Source: Achromobacter sp. MYb9 (GTDB lineage Bacteria; Pseudomonadota; Gammaproteobacteria; Burkholderiales; Burkholderiaceae_B). From it: 64,000 bases of DNA. The notes below the pieces were generated by a model. The model searched no databases. It was not told where the DNA came from and saw only the letters and a program-made list of their open reading frames with translations. Position 1 is the first letter of the stretch, and the number at the start of each line of letters is the position of its first letter. The stretch lies in contig NZ_PCOQ01000008.1 in assembly GCF_002975275.1 (NCBI RefSeq), forward strand, positions 186,001 through 250,000. The letters run 5' to 3'. The position numbers and the translations under genes were made by a program. Positions 23,055 to 31,361 of the stretch are shown piece by piece.

Positions 23055-24623
23055 ATGAGCACGGTGCAAAATGTGTTGTTCATCATGGCCGATCAGCTAC
23101 GGGCCGATCACCTGAGCTGCTACGGCCACCCCTATTTGCAGACACCCAGCCTGGATGCGCTGGCCGCGCGCGGCGCGCGTTTCGACCGGGCCTTCGTGAA
23201 CTCGGGCGTCTGCGGCCCTTCGCGCATGAGCTATTACACGGGGCGCTACCCGTCGCGTCATGGCGCGACCTGGAATCGGGTGCCGCTGTCGGTCAACGAG
23301 ATCACGCTGGGCGAGTACCTGGCGGGGCAGGGGCGCGAGCTGGCGCTGGCGGGCAAGACCCACATCATTCCGGATAAGGCCGGCATGGAGCGGTTGGCCA
23401 TCGACGGCGCCTCGGAACTGGGCGTGCTGCTGAGCCGCGGCGGCTTCACGGAACTGGATCGCTACGACGGGCACCACACGCCGGGCGAGGAAAGCGGCTA
23501 TCCCGCGTTCCTGCGCCGCCACGGCTACGACAGCGCGGACCCCTGGACCGATTACGTGATCGCGGGCGTGGACGCCAGCGGCCAGGTGGTCAGCGGATGG
23601 AACATGCGCAACGTGCATCTGCCGTCGCGCGTGGCCGAACCGCATTCCGAGACCGCCTTCATGACGGATCAGGCGCTGGACTTCATGAAGCGGCGCGGCA
23701 GCCAGCCCTGGGTGCTGCACCTGAGCTACGTCAAACCGCACTGGCCCTACATGGCGCCGGCGCCGTACCACAATCGCTATACCGCCGATCAATGCCTGCC
23801 GGTGCGGCGCAATCGCGAAGAGCTGGTGGATGCGCACCCGGTCGTGGCCGCGTACCGCCAGCAGGAAGAAAGCGTCAGCTTTTCCACGGACGAATGCGTG
23901 CGCGTGGTTCGGCCCGCCTATCAAGGCCTGATCCGGCAGCTGGACGACCACCTGGGCCGGTTGTTCGACTACATGGAAGGCGCGGGGCTGATGAAGAACA
24001 CGCTGATCGTGTTCACGGCGGATCATGGCGACTTCCTGGGCGACCATTGGCTGGGCGAGAAAGAGCTGTTCTACGACACCGTGCAGCGGGTCCCCTTCAT
24101 CGTGATGGACCCGTCGGCGGCGGCCGCCGCGACGCGGGGGCGCGTGCTGACGGACATGGTCGAGAGCGTGGATGTGGTGCCTACCGTGTTACGCGCGCTG
24201 GGCACGCCGGGGCCCGGCCATCGGCTGGAGGGCCGCGAATTGCAGACGTTGCTGCATGGCCGCGACGCCGCCACGCCCTGGCGGGACTGCGTGTTTTCCG
24301 AACTGGATTACAGCTTTCGCCAGGCGCGCGTGCTGCGCGGCAAGACGCCGCAAAACGCACGCGCCTGGTCGGTTCGGACCGACCGCTGGCGCTACGTGCA
24401 TTGGCTGGACGAGCCTGAGCAGCTCTTCGATCTGCACGCCGATCCCGACGAATTCCAGGACCTGGGCACCAGCAGCGCGCATGCCGGCGTGCGCGCGGAA
24501 CTGCGCGAACGCCTGCTGGACTGGATGCTGCGTGGCAAACGCCGCACCACGATCAGCGACGAGGCCGTGGAAAAAGCCACCAACGCGCATAAGCGGGCGG
24601 GGGTGTTTTTCGGGCAGTGGTAA
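23055..24623 (+). CDS. Sulfatase / phosphonate monoester hydrolase family enzyme
   Basis: A 522-aa alkaline-phosphatase-superfamily hydrolase. The C-x-P-S-R motif CGPSRMSYYTGR (Cys53) is the formylglycine signature; metal ligands sit in FIMADQLRAD and FTADHGDFLGDH. The overall wording (APYHNRYT, YQGLIRQLDDHLGRLFDYM, DSYDVVPT-like SVDVVPTVLRALG) resembles phosphonate monoester hydrolases more than arylsulfatases. It would cleave a sulfate, phosphate or phosphonate ester. No signal peptide is seen, so it is cytoplasmic. It needs a formylglycine-generating enzyme, which is not in the window. CGGAG precedes ATG 23055. Confidence 0.9.
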   Translation: MSTVQNVLFIMADQLRADHLSCYGHPYLQTPSLDALAARGARFDRAFVNSGVCGPSRMSYYTGRYPSRHGATWNRVPLSVNEITLGEYLAGQGRELALAGKTHIIPDKAGMERLAIDGASELGVLLSRGGFTELDRYDGHHTPGEESGYPAFLRRHGYDSADPWTDYVIAGVDASGQVVSGWNMRNVHLPSRVAEPHSETAFMTDQALDFMKRRGSQPWVLHLSYVKPHWPYMAPAPYHNRYTADQCLPVRRNREELVDAHPVVAAYRQQEESVSFSTDECVRVVRPAYQGLIRQLDDHLGRLFDYMEGAGLMKNTLIVFTADHGDFLGDHWLGEKELFYDTVQRVPFIVMDPSAAAAATRGRVLTDMVESVDVVPTVLRALGTPGPGHRLEGRELQTLLHGRDAATPWRDCVFSELDYSFRQARVLRGKTPQNARAWSVRTDRWRYVHWLDEPEQLFDLHADPDEFQDLGTSSAHAGVRAELRERLLDWMLRGKRRTTISDEAVEKATNAHKRAGVFFGQW

Positions 24624-24654
24624 GGGCAGTGGCAAGGGCGGCGGGTCGTACCGG

Positions 24655-26355
24655 CTAGAGGGCGGTTTGGGTTTGCGGCGACGCCGCGGCCTGCTGCGCC
24701 TCTGGCTTCAATTCCCGCCGCAGGATCTTGCCGACATTGGTGCGCGGCAGATCATCGCGGAACTCCACGTAGCGCGGCACCTTGTAGCCCGTCAGTTGCG
24801 TGCGGCAATGGGCGATCAGCGTTTCCGCGTCCAGGCCCGGATCCTTGCGAATCACGTAGAGCTTCACCGCTTCGCCGGAGCGTTCGTCCGGCACGCCGAC
24901 GGCGGCGACTTCGCGCACGCCGGGATGCAGCGCGGCCACGTCTTCGACCTCGTTGGGGTACACGTTGAATCCGGACACCAGGATCATGTCTTTCTTGCGG
25001 TCGATCAGGAACACGTAGCCGTTTTCATCGACGTAGCCGATGTCGCCCGTGCGCAGAAAGCCATCCGGGTACATCACCAGCGCGGTTTCGCCCGGCTGAT
25101 TCCAATAGCCCTGCGTGACCTGGGGGCCGCGCACGCAGATCTCGCCGCTTTCGCCGATGCCCTGTTCTTCTCCGTCATCGTTGCGGATCGATATTTCGGT
25201 AGACGGCACTGGCAAACCGATCGAGCCGGTGAACACCTTGACGTCCAGCGGATTGACCGTGACGGCAGGCGAGGTCTCGGTCAGGCCGTAGGCCTGCGCC
25301 AGCGGCTTTCCCGTGACGGCGCGCCAACGGTCCGCGACCGCGCGTTGCACCGCCATGCCGCCGCCCATCGTCAGGCGCAGGCGCGAGAAGTCCAGCTTGG
25401 CGAAATCCGGATGGTTGAGCAGGGCGTTGAACAGCGTATTGACGCCGGTGAAGGCGGAAAAAGGCACCTTGCCCATTTCTTTGATCAGGCTGGGAATGTC
25501 GCGCGGATTGATGATCAGTAGATTGCTGGCGCCGATCTTCATGAACGTCAGGCAGTTCGCCGTCAACGCGAAGATATGGTAGAGCGGCAGGGCCGTCACG
25601 ATGCATTCTTCGCCGTCTTTAACCAGCGGTTTGATCCAGGCGTGGGCCTGGCTCAGGTTGGCGACCAGGTTGCCGTGCGTCAGCATCGCGGCCTTGGCCA
25701 CGCCTGTCGTGCCGCCTGTGTACTGCAGGCAGGCCAGGTCGCGCTGGCCCAGCGGCACCTCCGTGAAGGGCGCATTGTGGCCGGCGCGCAGGGCGTCGGC
25801 CAACCGGACCGCGCCGGGTAGCGACCAGGTCGGCACCATGCGCTTGACGCGGCGGATCACGAAGTCCACCAGCCGACCCTTCAGGGGGCCCAGCATCTCG
25901 CCGATGGAGGTGACCAGCACGCGTTCGACCGCGGTCTGGGGCAGGGCCTTCTGCAAGGTCGCCGCGAAGTTGTCCGCGACCACGATGGCGCGCGCGCCCG
26001 AGTCCGCCAACTGGTGTTCAAGCTCGTGCGCGGTATAGAGCGGGTTGCAGTTGACGACGATGCAGCCCGCGCGCAGCGCGCCAAACAGGCAGACCGGGTA
26101 TTGCAGCAAGTTGGGCATCATCAGCGCGACGCGGTCGCCCTTGCGCAGGCCATTGGCGTGCAGCCATGCGGCGAAGTCGCGGGTCAGCGCGTCCAATTCG
26201 GCGTAGCTGATCGACTTGCCCATGCTGATGTACGCGGTCCTGTCCGCATAGCGGCGGCAACTGTCCCGCACGACCGAGACCAGCGTCGTCACGCCGTCCA
26301 TCTCGATCTCCGCGGGTACGCCGGAGGGATAGCTCTTGTGCCAGATTCGTTCCAT
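24655..26355 (-). CDS. fadD: Long-chain fatty acid-CoA ligase
   Basis: A 566-aa FadD. The start MERIWHKSYPSGVPAEI is the conserved FadD N terminus; the P-loop YTGGTTGVAKAAMLTHGNL, then AYGLTETSPAVT, FLRTGDIGYVDENGYVFLIDRKKDMILVSGFNVYPNEVED and the catalytic Lys in LPRTNVGKILRREL follow. It activates long-chain fatty acids at the inner membrane for beta-oxidation. The ATG at 26353-26355 is preferred over ten extra upstream codons. It is the last gene of the long leftward fatty-acid cluster and is convergent with the hydrolase gene. Confidence 0.96.
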   Translation of the reverse strand: MERIWHKSYPSGVPAEIEMDGVTTLVSVVRDSCRRYADRTAYISMGKSISYAELDALTRDFAAWLHANGLRKGDRVALMMPNLLQYPVCLFGALRAGCIVVNCNPLYTAHELEHQLADSGARAIVVADNFAATLQKALPQTAVERVLVTSIGEMLGPLKGRLVDFVIRRVKRMVPTWSLPGAVRLADALRAGHNAPFTEVPLGQRDLACLQYTGGTTGVAKAAMLTHGNLVANLSQAHAWIKPLVKDGEECIVTALPLYHIFALTANCLTFMKIGASNLLIINPRDIPSLIKEMGKVPFSAFTGVNTLFNALLNHPDFAKLDFSRLRLTMGGGMAVQRAVADRWRAVTGKPLAQAYGLTETSPAVTVNPLDVKVFTGSIGLPVPSTEISIRNDDGEEQGIGESGEICVRGPQVTQGYWNQPGETALVMYPDGFLRTGDIGYVDENGYVFLIDRKKDMILVSGFNVYPNEVEDVAALHPGVREVAAVGVPDERSGEAVKLYVIRKDPGLDAETLIAHCRTQLTGYKVPRYVEFRDDLPRTNVGKILRRELKPEAQQAAASPQTQTAL

Positions 26356-26407
26356 CGTCGTGGGATTCCCAGGGCTTGTTAACACGCAAAGAAGCCTTGC
26401 ACAGGCA

Positions 26408-26998
26408 CTAGTTGCCCAAAAGGGCCTTTTTCAGGGAGGCCTGGGCCGGATTGTCGCCCAACCAGACGCGTAGCAAGGCGCGCGCGAAGTCGGGGCTGTC
26501 GAACCTGCCCCGCTGCGTGCCGTTGGCTGTGATCGTGACGCCGCGGGCGTCGAAGTCCAGATCGACCTCGTCGCCTGCCTTGGCCGTGCCGAGGTCGGCC
26601 ATCAGGCGCGATAAGCGGTTGGCGGGCGCTTGCAGCGCGGCAAGCTCCTGCTTGGGCGTATTGTCGCGCAGTCCCTCCTGCAGCGCGTCATCCAGGCTTT
26701 TGCTGTCCACGTCGCGCAGCAACTGCAGGCGGATGCGGCGCGGCGTCGCGCTGTTGATCACCGCTTGCGCATCGCTGCTCTTGGCCGTGGTGTATAGCGC
26801 GGCAACGTAGACCTTCACGACGAATTTGGTGCGCACGCCCGCGCCGTTGAGCACGAGCGCTTGCCCGCCTTGGGATAACTGTTCCGGCACGCGCACGCGC
26901 GCGACGTCGCGGTCGGCGGCAAGGGCGGGCACGCCCGCCAGGCTGGCGGCAAGCATGACGCTCAGGGCGGCGGATCGCCCTCCAGAGATGGGATGCAT
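26408..26998 (-). CDS. Chalcone isomerase-like periplasmic protein
   Basis: A 196-aa exported protein: signal peptide about MHPISGGRSAALSVMLAASLAGVPALAA, then PEQLSQGGQALVLNGAGVRTKFVVKVYVAALYT, the opening of the bacterial chalcone-isomerase-like domain, with RIRLQLLRDVDSKSLDDALQEGL, GTAKAGDEVDLDFDARGVTITANG and ALLRVWLGDNPAQASLKKALLGN. Bacterial members are not flavonoid enzymes in most cases; the fold also includes fatty-acid-binding proteins. Its place between fadD and a DUF4442 gene suggests a lipid-related role (inference). Its start lies 37 bp inside the upstream gene. Confidence 0.85.
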   Translation of the reverse strand: MHPISGGRSAALSVMLAASLAGVPALAADRDVARVRVPEQLSQGGQALVLNGAGVRTKFVVKVYVAALYTTAKSSDAQAVINSATPRRIRLQLLRDVDSKSLDDALQEGLRDNTPKQELAALQAPANRLSRLMADLGTAKAGDEVDLDFDARGVTITANGTQRGRFDSPDFARALLRVWLGDNPAQASLKKALLGN

Positions 26999-27507
26999 GG
27001 GTCTCCTCCTGTGTTCTTTCGCTTGTAGAACTTCTTGTCGGCGATATAGATCGTGCGTTCCACGACGGCATAGACCACGCCGTCCTTGTCCTTCAATTCC
27101 ACCGTGTAGGTCCGGGTGGTCTCGTGGTCCCGCGCGAGGATGCGGCGGATCTCGGCGATCTCCCCCGGGGGCAACCGGAAATCCACGTACAGCGTCGTGT
27201 AGGCGGGCTTGCGGTAGCGGATCGACGCGGCCTTGTCCCAAACGACGTGGTCCGCGCCCAGCGCGGACATCAGCATCGTGGGGTGCGCGCCGTCCGTCAC
27301 CGCGAACAGCGATCCGCCGTACATCGAGCCGACGATGTTGCGCGTGCGCCGCAGCAAGGGAAGCTTGATGCGGATGTGCTGGAAATCCGGCGACACGTGC
27401 AATACACGGCCGCCGGTGGCGCGGAACGCCGGATGCAGGTTGAAGCCCACCCGCATCAGGCGCGCGCGCCATTTCGGCGACAGGCTCTTGAACCAATAGG
27501 GCTTCAC
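26962..27507 (-). CDS. DUF4442 hot-dog fold protein, putative thioesterase
   Basis: A 181-aa protein whose VGFNLHPAFRATGGRVLHVSPDFQHIRIKLPLLRRTRNIVGSMYGGSLFAVTDGAHPTMLM is the DUF4442/YiiD-C hot-dog signature; members are thought to be acyl-CoA thioesterase-like. The start chosen is GTG 27505-27507 (VKPYWFKSLSPKW); the frame is open further upstream, but there it would overlap the thiolase gene. The C terminus overlaps the chalcone-isomerase-like gene by 37 bp. It probably releases or protects acyl chains during fatty acid metabolism (inference). Confidence 0.82.
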   Translation of the reverse strand: MKPYWFKSLSPKWRARLMRVGFNLHPAFRATGGRVLHVSPDFQHIRIKLPLLRRTRNIVGSMYGGSLFAVTDGAHPTMLMSALGADHVVWDKAASIRYRKPAYTTLYVDFRLPPGEIAEIRRILARDHETTRTYTVELKDKDGVVYAVVERTIYIADKKFYKRKNTGGDPCIPSLEGDPPP

Positions 27508-27553
27508 GTTTCGTCGGGCCTTTGTGTTGGCGGCTGAGGTTAAAACGTCCGCA

Positions 27554-28753
27554 TCACATCGCTTCGAACAGGCCTGCCGCGCCCATGCCGGTGCCGATGC
27601 ACATGGTGACCAGCCCGTACTTGCCGCCCGTGCGCCGCAGGCCATGCGTGATCGTGGCCGTGCGGATCGCGCCGGTCGCGCCCAGTGGATGGCCCAGCGC
27701 AATGGCGCCGCCCAAGGGGTTGACCTTGGCTGGGTCCAGCTTCAGTTCGCGGATCACGGCCAGCGACTGCGCGGCGAAGGCTTCGTTCAATTCGATCCAG
27801 TCCAGCGCGTCCTGGGTGATGCCGGCGCGCTGAAGCACCTTGGGGATGGCGGCGATGGGGCCGATGCCCATGACTTCGGGGGGCACGCCCGCGACCGAAA
27901 AGCTGACAAAGCGCGCCAGCGGGCTCAGGTTGAATTCGCGCAGGATGCGGTCGGACACGAGGACCACCGCGGCCGCGCCGTCCGACATCTGCGAGCTGTT
28001 GCCTGCGGTGACGCTGCCGCGCGCGGCGAACACGGGACGCAGGCGCGCCAGCGCTTCCGGGCTGCTGTCGGGGCGGGGGCCTTCGTCCACCTCGACCAGG
28101 CGGCGAACCACGCGGACAGCGCCGCTGGCGCCGTCCGGCAGGTGCGACACCACTTCGAACGGCGTGGTTTCAGCGCGGAAATGGCCGGCGGCGATGGCGG
28201 CGCAGGCTTTCTGGTGCGAGGCCAGAGCAAACGCGTCCTGATCCTCGCGCGAGACCTTCCAGCGTTCCGCGACTTTTTCACCGGTCAGGCCCATGCCGAA
28301 GGCCATGCCGATGTTCTCTTCGTGGGCGAAGATGGCCGGGTTCATCGACACCTTGTTGCCCATGATCTGCGGCATCGCGCTCATGGATTCGGTGCCGGCG
28401 CCGATCATGATGTCGGCCTCGCCCATGCGGATGCGGGCGGCGGCGTCCGCCACGGCTTGCAGGCCCGACGCGCAGAAGCGATTGACCGTGACGCCGGCCA
28501 CGCTTTGCGGCAGCCCCGCCAGCAACAGCCCGATGCGGGCCACGTTCATGCCTTGCTCGGCCTCGGGCATGGCGCAGCCGGCGATCAGGTCCTCGATGCG
28601 GGCCGTGTCCAGCCCTGGCACCTGCGCCAACGCACCGTTCAGCGCGGCGGCCAGCATATCGTCGGGACGAGTGGTGATGTAGGCGCCGTTGCGCTTGCCC
28701 ACCGGCAAGCGCGTGGCGGCGACGATGTAAGCGTCCTGAATCTGCTTGCTCAT
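27554..28753 (-). CDS. fadA: Acetyl-CoA C-acyltransferase (thiolase, FadA type)
   Basis: A 399-aa thiolase. Nucleophile Cys94 is in NRFCASGLQA, the His base in GHPLGATGA, and the second Cys in CIGTGMGAAG; SSQMSDGAAAVVL and ELNEAFAAQ are conserved. It performs the last step of beta-oxidation, cleaving 3-ketoacyl-CoA. ATG 28751-28753 has GAGG eight bases upstream; the TTG two codons earlier is less likely. It is placed 162 bp downstream of the bifunctional dehydrogenase gene, its natural partner. Confidence 0.94.
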   Translation of the reverse strand: MSKQIQDAYIVAATRLPVGKRNGAYITTRPDDMLAAALNGALAQVPGLDTARIEDLIAGCAMPEAEQGMNVARIGLLLAGLPQSVAGVTVNRFCASGLQAVADAAARIRMGEADIMIGAGTESMSAMPQIMGNKVSMNPAIFAHEENIGMAFGMGLTGEKVAERWKVSREDQDAFALASHQKACAAIAAGHFRAETTPFEVVSHLPDGASGAVRVVRRLVEVDEGPRPDSSPEALARLRPVFAARGSVTAGNSSQMSDGAAAVVLVSDRILREFNLSPLARFVSFSVAGVPPEVMGIGPIAAIPKVLQRAGITQDALDWIELNEAFAAQSLAVIRELKLDPAKVNPLGGAIALGHPLGATGAIRTATITHGLRRTGGKYGLVTMCIGTGMGAAGLFEAM

Positions 28754-28840
28754 GTTCAATTCCTCATATCTCTACAACGAGACAATCAACAGCGAGATAT
28801 AAAAACCCCGCTCCAACGCACAACGGCGCTGCATCAGCGA

Positions 28841-28913
28841 GGCCGGGCGGATCCGGCTCCGCCGGTCCGCAGCCGGCGCCCCTGGGGGGAAGCGCCACGG
28901 GCGCTGCGGGGGG
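28841..28913. repeat. GC-rich hairpin module, likely dispersed intergenic repeat
   Basis: GCGGATCCGGC (28846-28856) and GCCGGTCCGC (28860-28869) form one stem, and AGCGCC-ACG-GGCGCT (28890-28904), flanked by C-run and G-run, forms a second. The interval between the dehydrogenase stop and the thiolase start holds no gene. The layout resembles dispersed GC-rich repeats I associate with Bordetella/Achromobacter. It may act as an mRNA end or stabiliser between the two genes. Confidence 0.5.
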
Positions 28914-28915
28914 GA

Positions 28916-31306
28916 CTAATTCCGCAATGGCTTGCCGGTTTCTAGCGTGTGGCGGATGCGGGCCTGGGTTTCAGGCGTGCGCAGGAGCGCGACGAATTCT
29001 CGGCGTTCCACCGCCAGCAGCCATTCTTCGTCCACCTTCGTGCCGGTTTCCACCTCGCCGCCGCACAGCGCTACGGCGGCGCTGCGGGCCACCCGATAGT
29101 CATGCGCGCTGATCATGCCGCCTTCGCGCATGTTGACCAGCACCATCTCGAAGTTGGCGATGCCGTTGCGGCCTGCGACCGGGATGTTCGTCAGGCGGGG
29201 CGGGGGCGTGTAGCCAGCCTGGGCCGCGGCGCGGGCCTGCCCGATGGCCACGAACAGCAGCTCGTCGGGGTGGAACAGCACGATGTCGTGTTCGCGGGCG
29301 AAACCGGTGTCGATGGCTTCCCGCGCGCTTTTGGCGACCTGTGCCGTGGCAATGGTCTGGAAGATGGGTTGCAGGTAGGGGAAGACCTCGCCCGGCGTGG
29401 CGGTCTTCGCGGCCAGGGCCGCCGCGCGGCCGGCGAATTCCTTGCTGCCGCCACCTGCGGGAATCAGGCCGACGCCGACTTCCACCAGGCCGATGTAGCT
29501 TTCCAGCGCCAGGACGCGATGCGAGGCGTGCATCAGGAATTCGCAGCCTCCGCCCAGCGCCATGCCTTGCACCGCGGCCACGGTGGGAATCTGCGCGTAC
29601 TTGAACGACTGGGAGGCGCGTTGGAACTTCTCGACCATGGCCTCCAACATGTCGAATTGGCCGGCGGCGCAGGCTTCCACGACTTGTTGCAGATTGGCGC
29701 CTACCGCGAACGGCGGCTCGTGCCAGATCACCAGGCCGTCGAACTCGCGCTCGGCGCGGGCGACGGCTTGCAGCACGCCTTCCAGCACCTCGCCACCCAG
29801 CGTGTGGTTCTTGGACGTGACGGACAGGATGCCGATGCCGGCGTCCACATCGGGCAGGTTCCACAGGCGCACGCCTTCGTTTTCCCATACGGTGACGCCA
29901 CGGTCATCCGGCCCTTCGCCGAACACGCGTTCCGGGAACAACTGGCGCTGGTAAACGGGCAGCGCCGAACGCGGATGCAGTTTCCCCGTGCGCGCCGAAT
30001 ACGAACCTTCCGGCGCGTGCACGCCCTGGCGGGCGGGTTCCAGCGCCCAGGCGGGCAGCGGGGCGTTGCTCATGGCATGGCCGGCGGCGATGTCCTCGGC
30101 CACCGCGGCGGCGATCGCCTGCCAGCCGGCGGCCTGCCAGGTCTCGAACGGGCCCTGGCCCCAGCCGAAGCCCCAGCGCATGGCCAGGTCCAGGTCGCGC
30201 GCGTTGTCGGCCACGTGCTCAAGCTGCACCGCGCTGTAGTGGAAGATGTCGCGGAACAGGCTCCACAGGAATTGCGCCTGGGGGTGCTGGCTTGCGCGCA
30301 GCGCGGCGAAGCGCTTCGCGGGGTTGCGTTCCTTCAGCAGCGTGGCGACCTCGTCGGACAGCTTGCCGGCGCTGGGCACGTAATCTTGCGCCTTCAGGTC
30401 CAGCACCAGGATGTCGCGGCCCTGTTTGCGGTAGACGCCAGCGCCGGTCTTCTGGCCCAGCGCGCCCTTCTGGATCAAGGCGGACAGCCACTGGGGCAGC
30501 GCGAAATAGCGATGCCACGGGTCGTCCGGCAGGTTCTTTTCCATGGTGCCGACGACGTGGGCCAGCGTATCCAGGCCGACCACGTCGGCGGTGCGATAGG
30601 TGGCGCTCTTGGGGCGGCCGATCTTGGGGCCTGTCAGCGCATCGACTTCGTCGAAGCCCAATCCCAGGCGCGCGGTGTGGTGCATGGCGGCCAGGATGGA
30701 GAACACGCCGATGCGGTTGGCCACGAAATTGGGCGTGTCCAGCGCGCGAACCACGCCTTTGCCCAACGTGGACGTGAGCCAGGTTTCCAGCTGGTCCAGC
30801 ACGGCCGGCTGCGTATGGGACGTAGCGATGATCTCCACCAGCCGCATGTAGCGGGGCGGATTGAAGAAATGGATGCCGCAGAAGCGGTCACGCAGGCTGG
30901 CGGGCAGCGCGTTTGCCAGCGCGTCGATCGACAGGCCGGACGTGTTCGAGGCGATGATGGCGTCGGGCGACACATGCGGGGCGATGCGCTCATAAAGCGC
31001 CGTCTTCCAGTCCATGCGTTCGGCGATGGCTTCGATGACCAGGTCGCAGCTGCGCAGCGCGTCCAGATGGTCGTCATAGTTCGCGGGGGTGATCAGGGCA
31101 ATGCGCGCCGCGCCGGCCAGCGGCGCGGGCTCCAGCTTTTTCAGGCCGGCCAGGGCCTTTTGGACGATGCCGTTGCGGTCGCCTTCGGCGGCCGCCAGGT
31201 CGAACAACGTGACGGGCACGCCGGCATTGGCCAGGTGGGCGGCGATCTGCGCGCCCATGACGCCGGCACCCAGGACGGCGACGTGTTTGACGACGAACTT
31301 GCTCAA
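28916..31306 (-). CDS. 3-hydroxyacyl-CoA dehydrogenase / enoyl-CoA hydratase, dehydrogenase-first order
   Basis: A 796-aa fusion. The N-terminal NAD fold VKHVAVLGAGVMGAQIAAHLANAGV (about 5-30), IIASNTSGLSIDALANAL and catalytic His in GIHFFNPPRYMRLVEII form the dehydrogenase; the C-terminal crotonase domain has TVAAVQGMALGGGCEFLMHASH and IGLVEVGVGLIPAGGG with both Glu in place. It does steps two and three of beta-oxidation. Domain order is the reverse of E. coli FadB. The start is TTG 31304-31306 with AGGAGAA seven bases before it; the 96-codon extension upstream is a shadow of fadL. Confidence 0.92.
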   Translation of the reverse strand: MSKFVVKHVAVLGAGVMGAQIAAHLANAGVPVTLFDLAAAEGDRNGIVQKALAGLKKLEPAPLAGAARIALITPANYDDHLDALRSCDLVIEAIAERMDWKTALYERIAPHVSPDAIIASNTSGLSIDALANALPASLRDRFCGIHFFNPPRYMRLVEIIATSHTQPAVLDQLETWLTSTLGKGVVRALDTPNFVANRIGVFSILAAMHHTARLGLGFDEVDALTGPKIGRPKSATYRTADVVGLDTLAHVVGTMEKNLPDDPWHRYFALPQWLSALIQKGALGQKTGAGVYRKQGRDILVLDLKAQDYVPSAGKLSDEVATLLKERNPAKRFAALRASQHPQAQFLWSLFRDIFHYSAVQLEHVADNARDLDLAMRWGFGWGQGPFETWQAAGWQAIAAAVAEDIAAGHAMSNAPLPAWALEPARQGVHAPEGSYSARTGKLHPRSALPVYQRQLFPERVFGEGPDDRGVTVWENEGVRLWNLPDVDAGIGILSVTSKNHTLGGEVLEGVLQAVARAEREFDGLVIWHEPPFAVGANLQQVVEACAAGQFDMLEAMVEKFQRASQSFKYAQIPTVAAVQGMALGGGCEFLMHASHRVLALESYIGLVEVGVGLIPAGGGSKEFAGRAAALAAKTATPGEVFPYLQPIFQTIATAQVAKSAREAIDTGFAREHDIVLFHPDELLFVAIGQARAAAQAGYTPPPRLTNIPVAGRNGIANFEMVLVNMREGGMISAHDYRVARSAAVALCGGEVETGTKVDEEWLLAVERREFVALLRTPETQARIRHTLETGKPLRN

Positions 31307-31324
31307 GGGATTCTCCTGGAAAAG

Positions 31325-31354
31325 CGGGCGGGCGGCTTGGGGCCGGCCCGCCCG
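31325..31354 (-). terminator. Terminator-like hairpin after fadL
   Basis: CGGGCGGGC (31325-31333) pairs with GCCCGCCCG (31346-31354) over a 12-nt loop. Read leftward, it is followed by CTTTTCC. It lies between the fadL stop and the TTG start of the dehydrogenase gene. Confidence 0.5.
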
Positions 31355-31361
31355 TGCAAGG

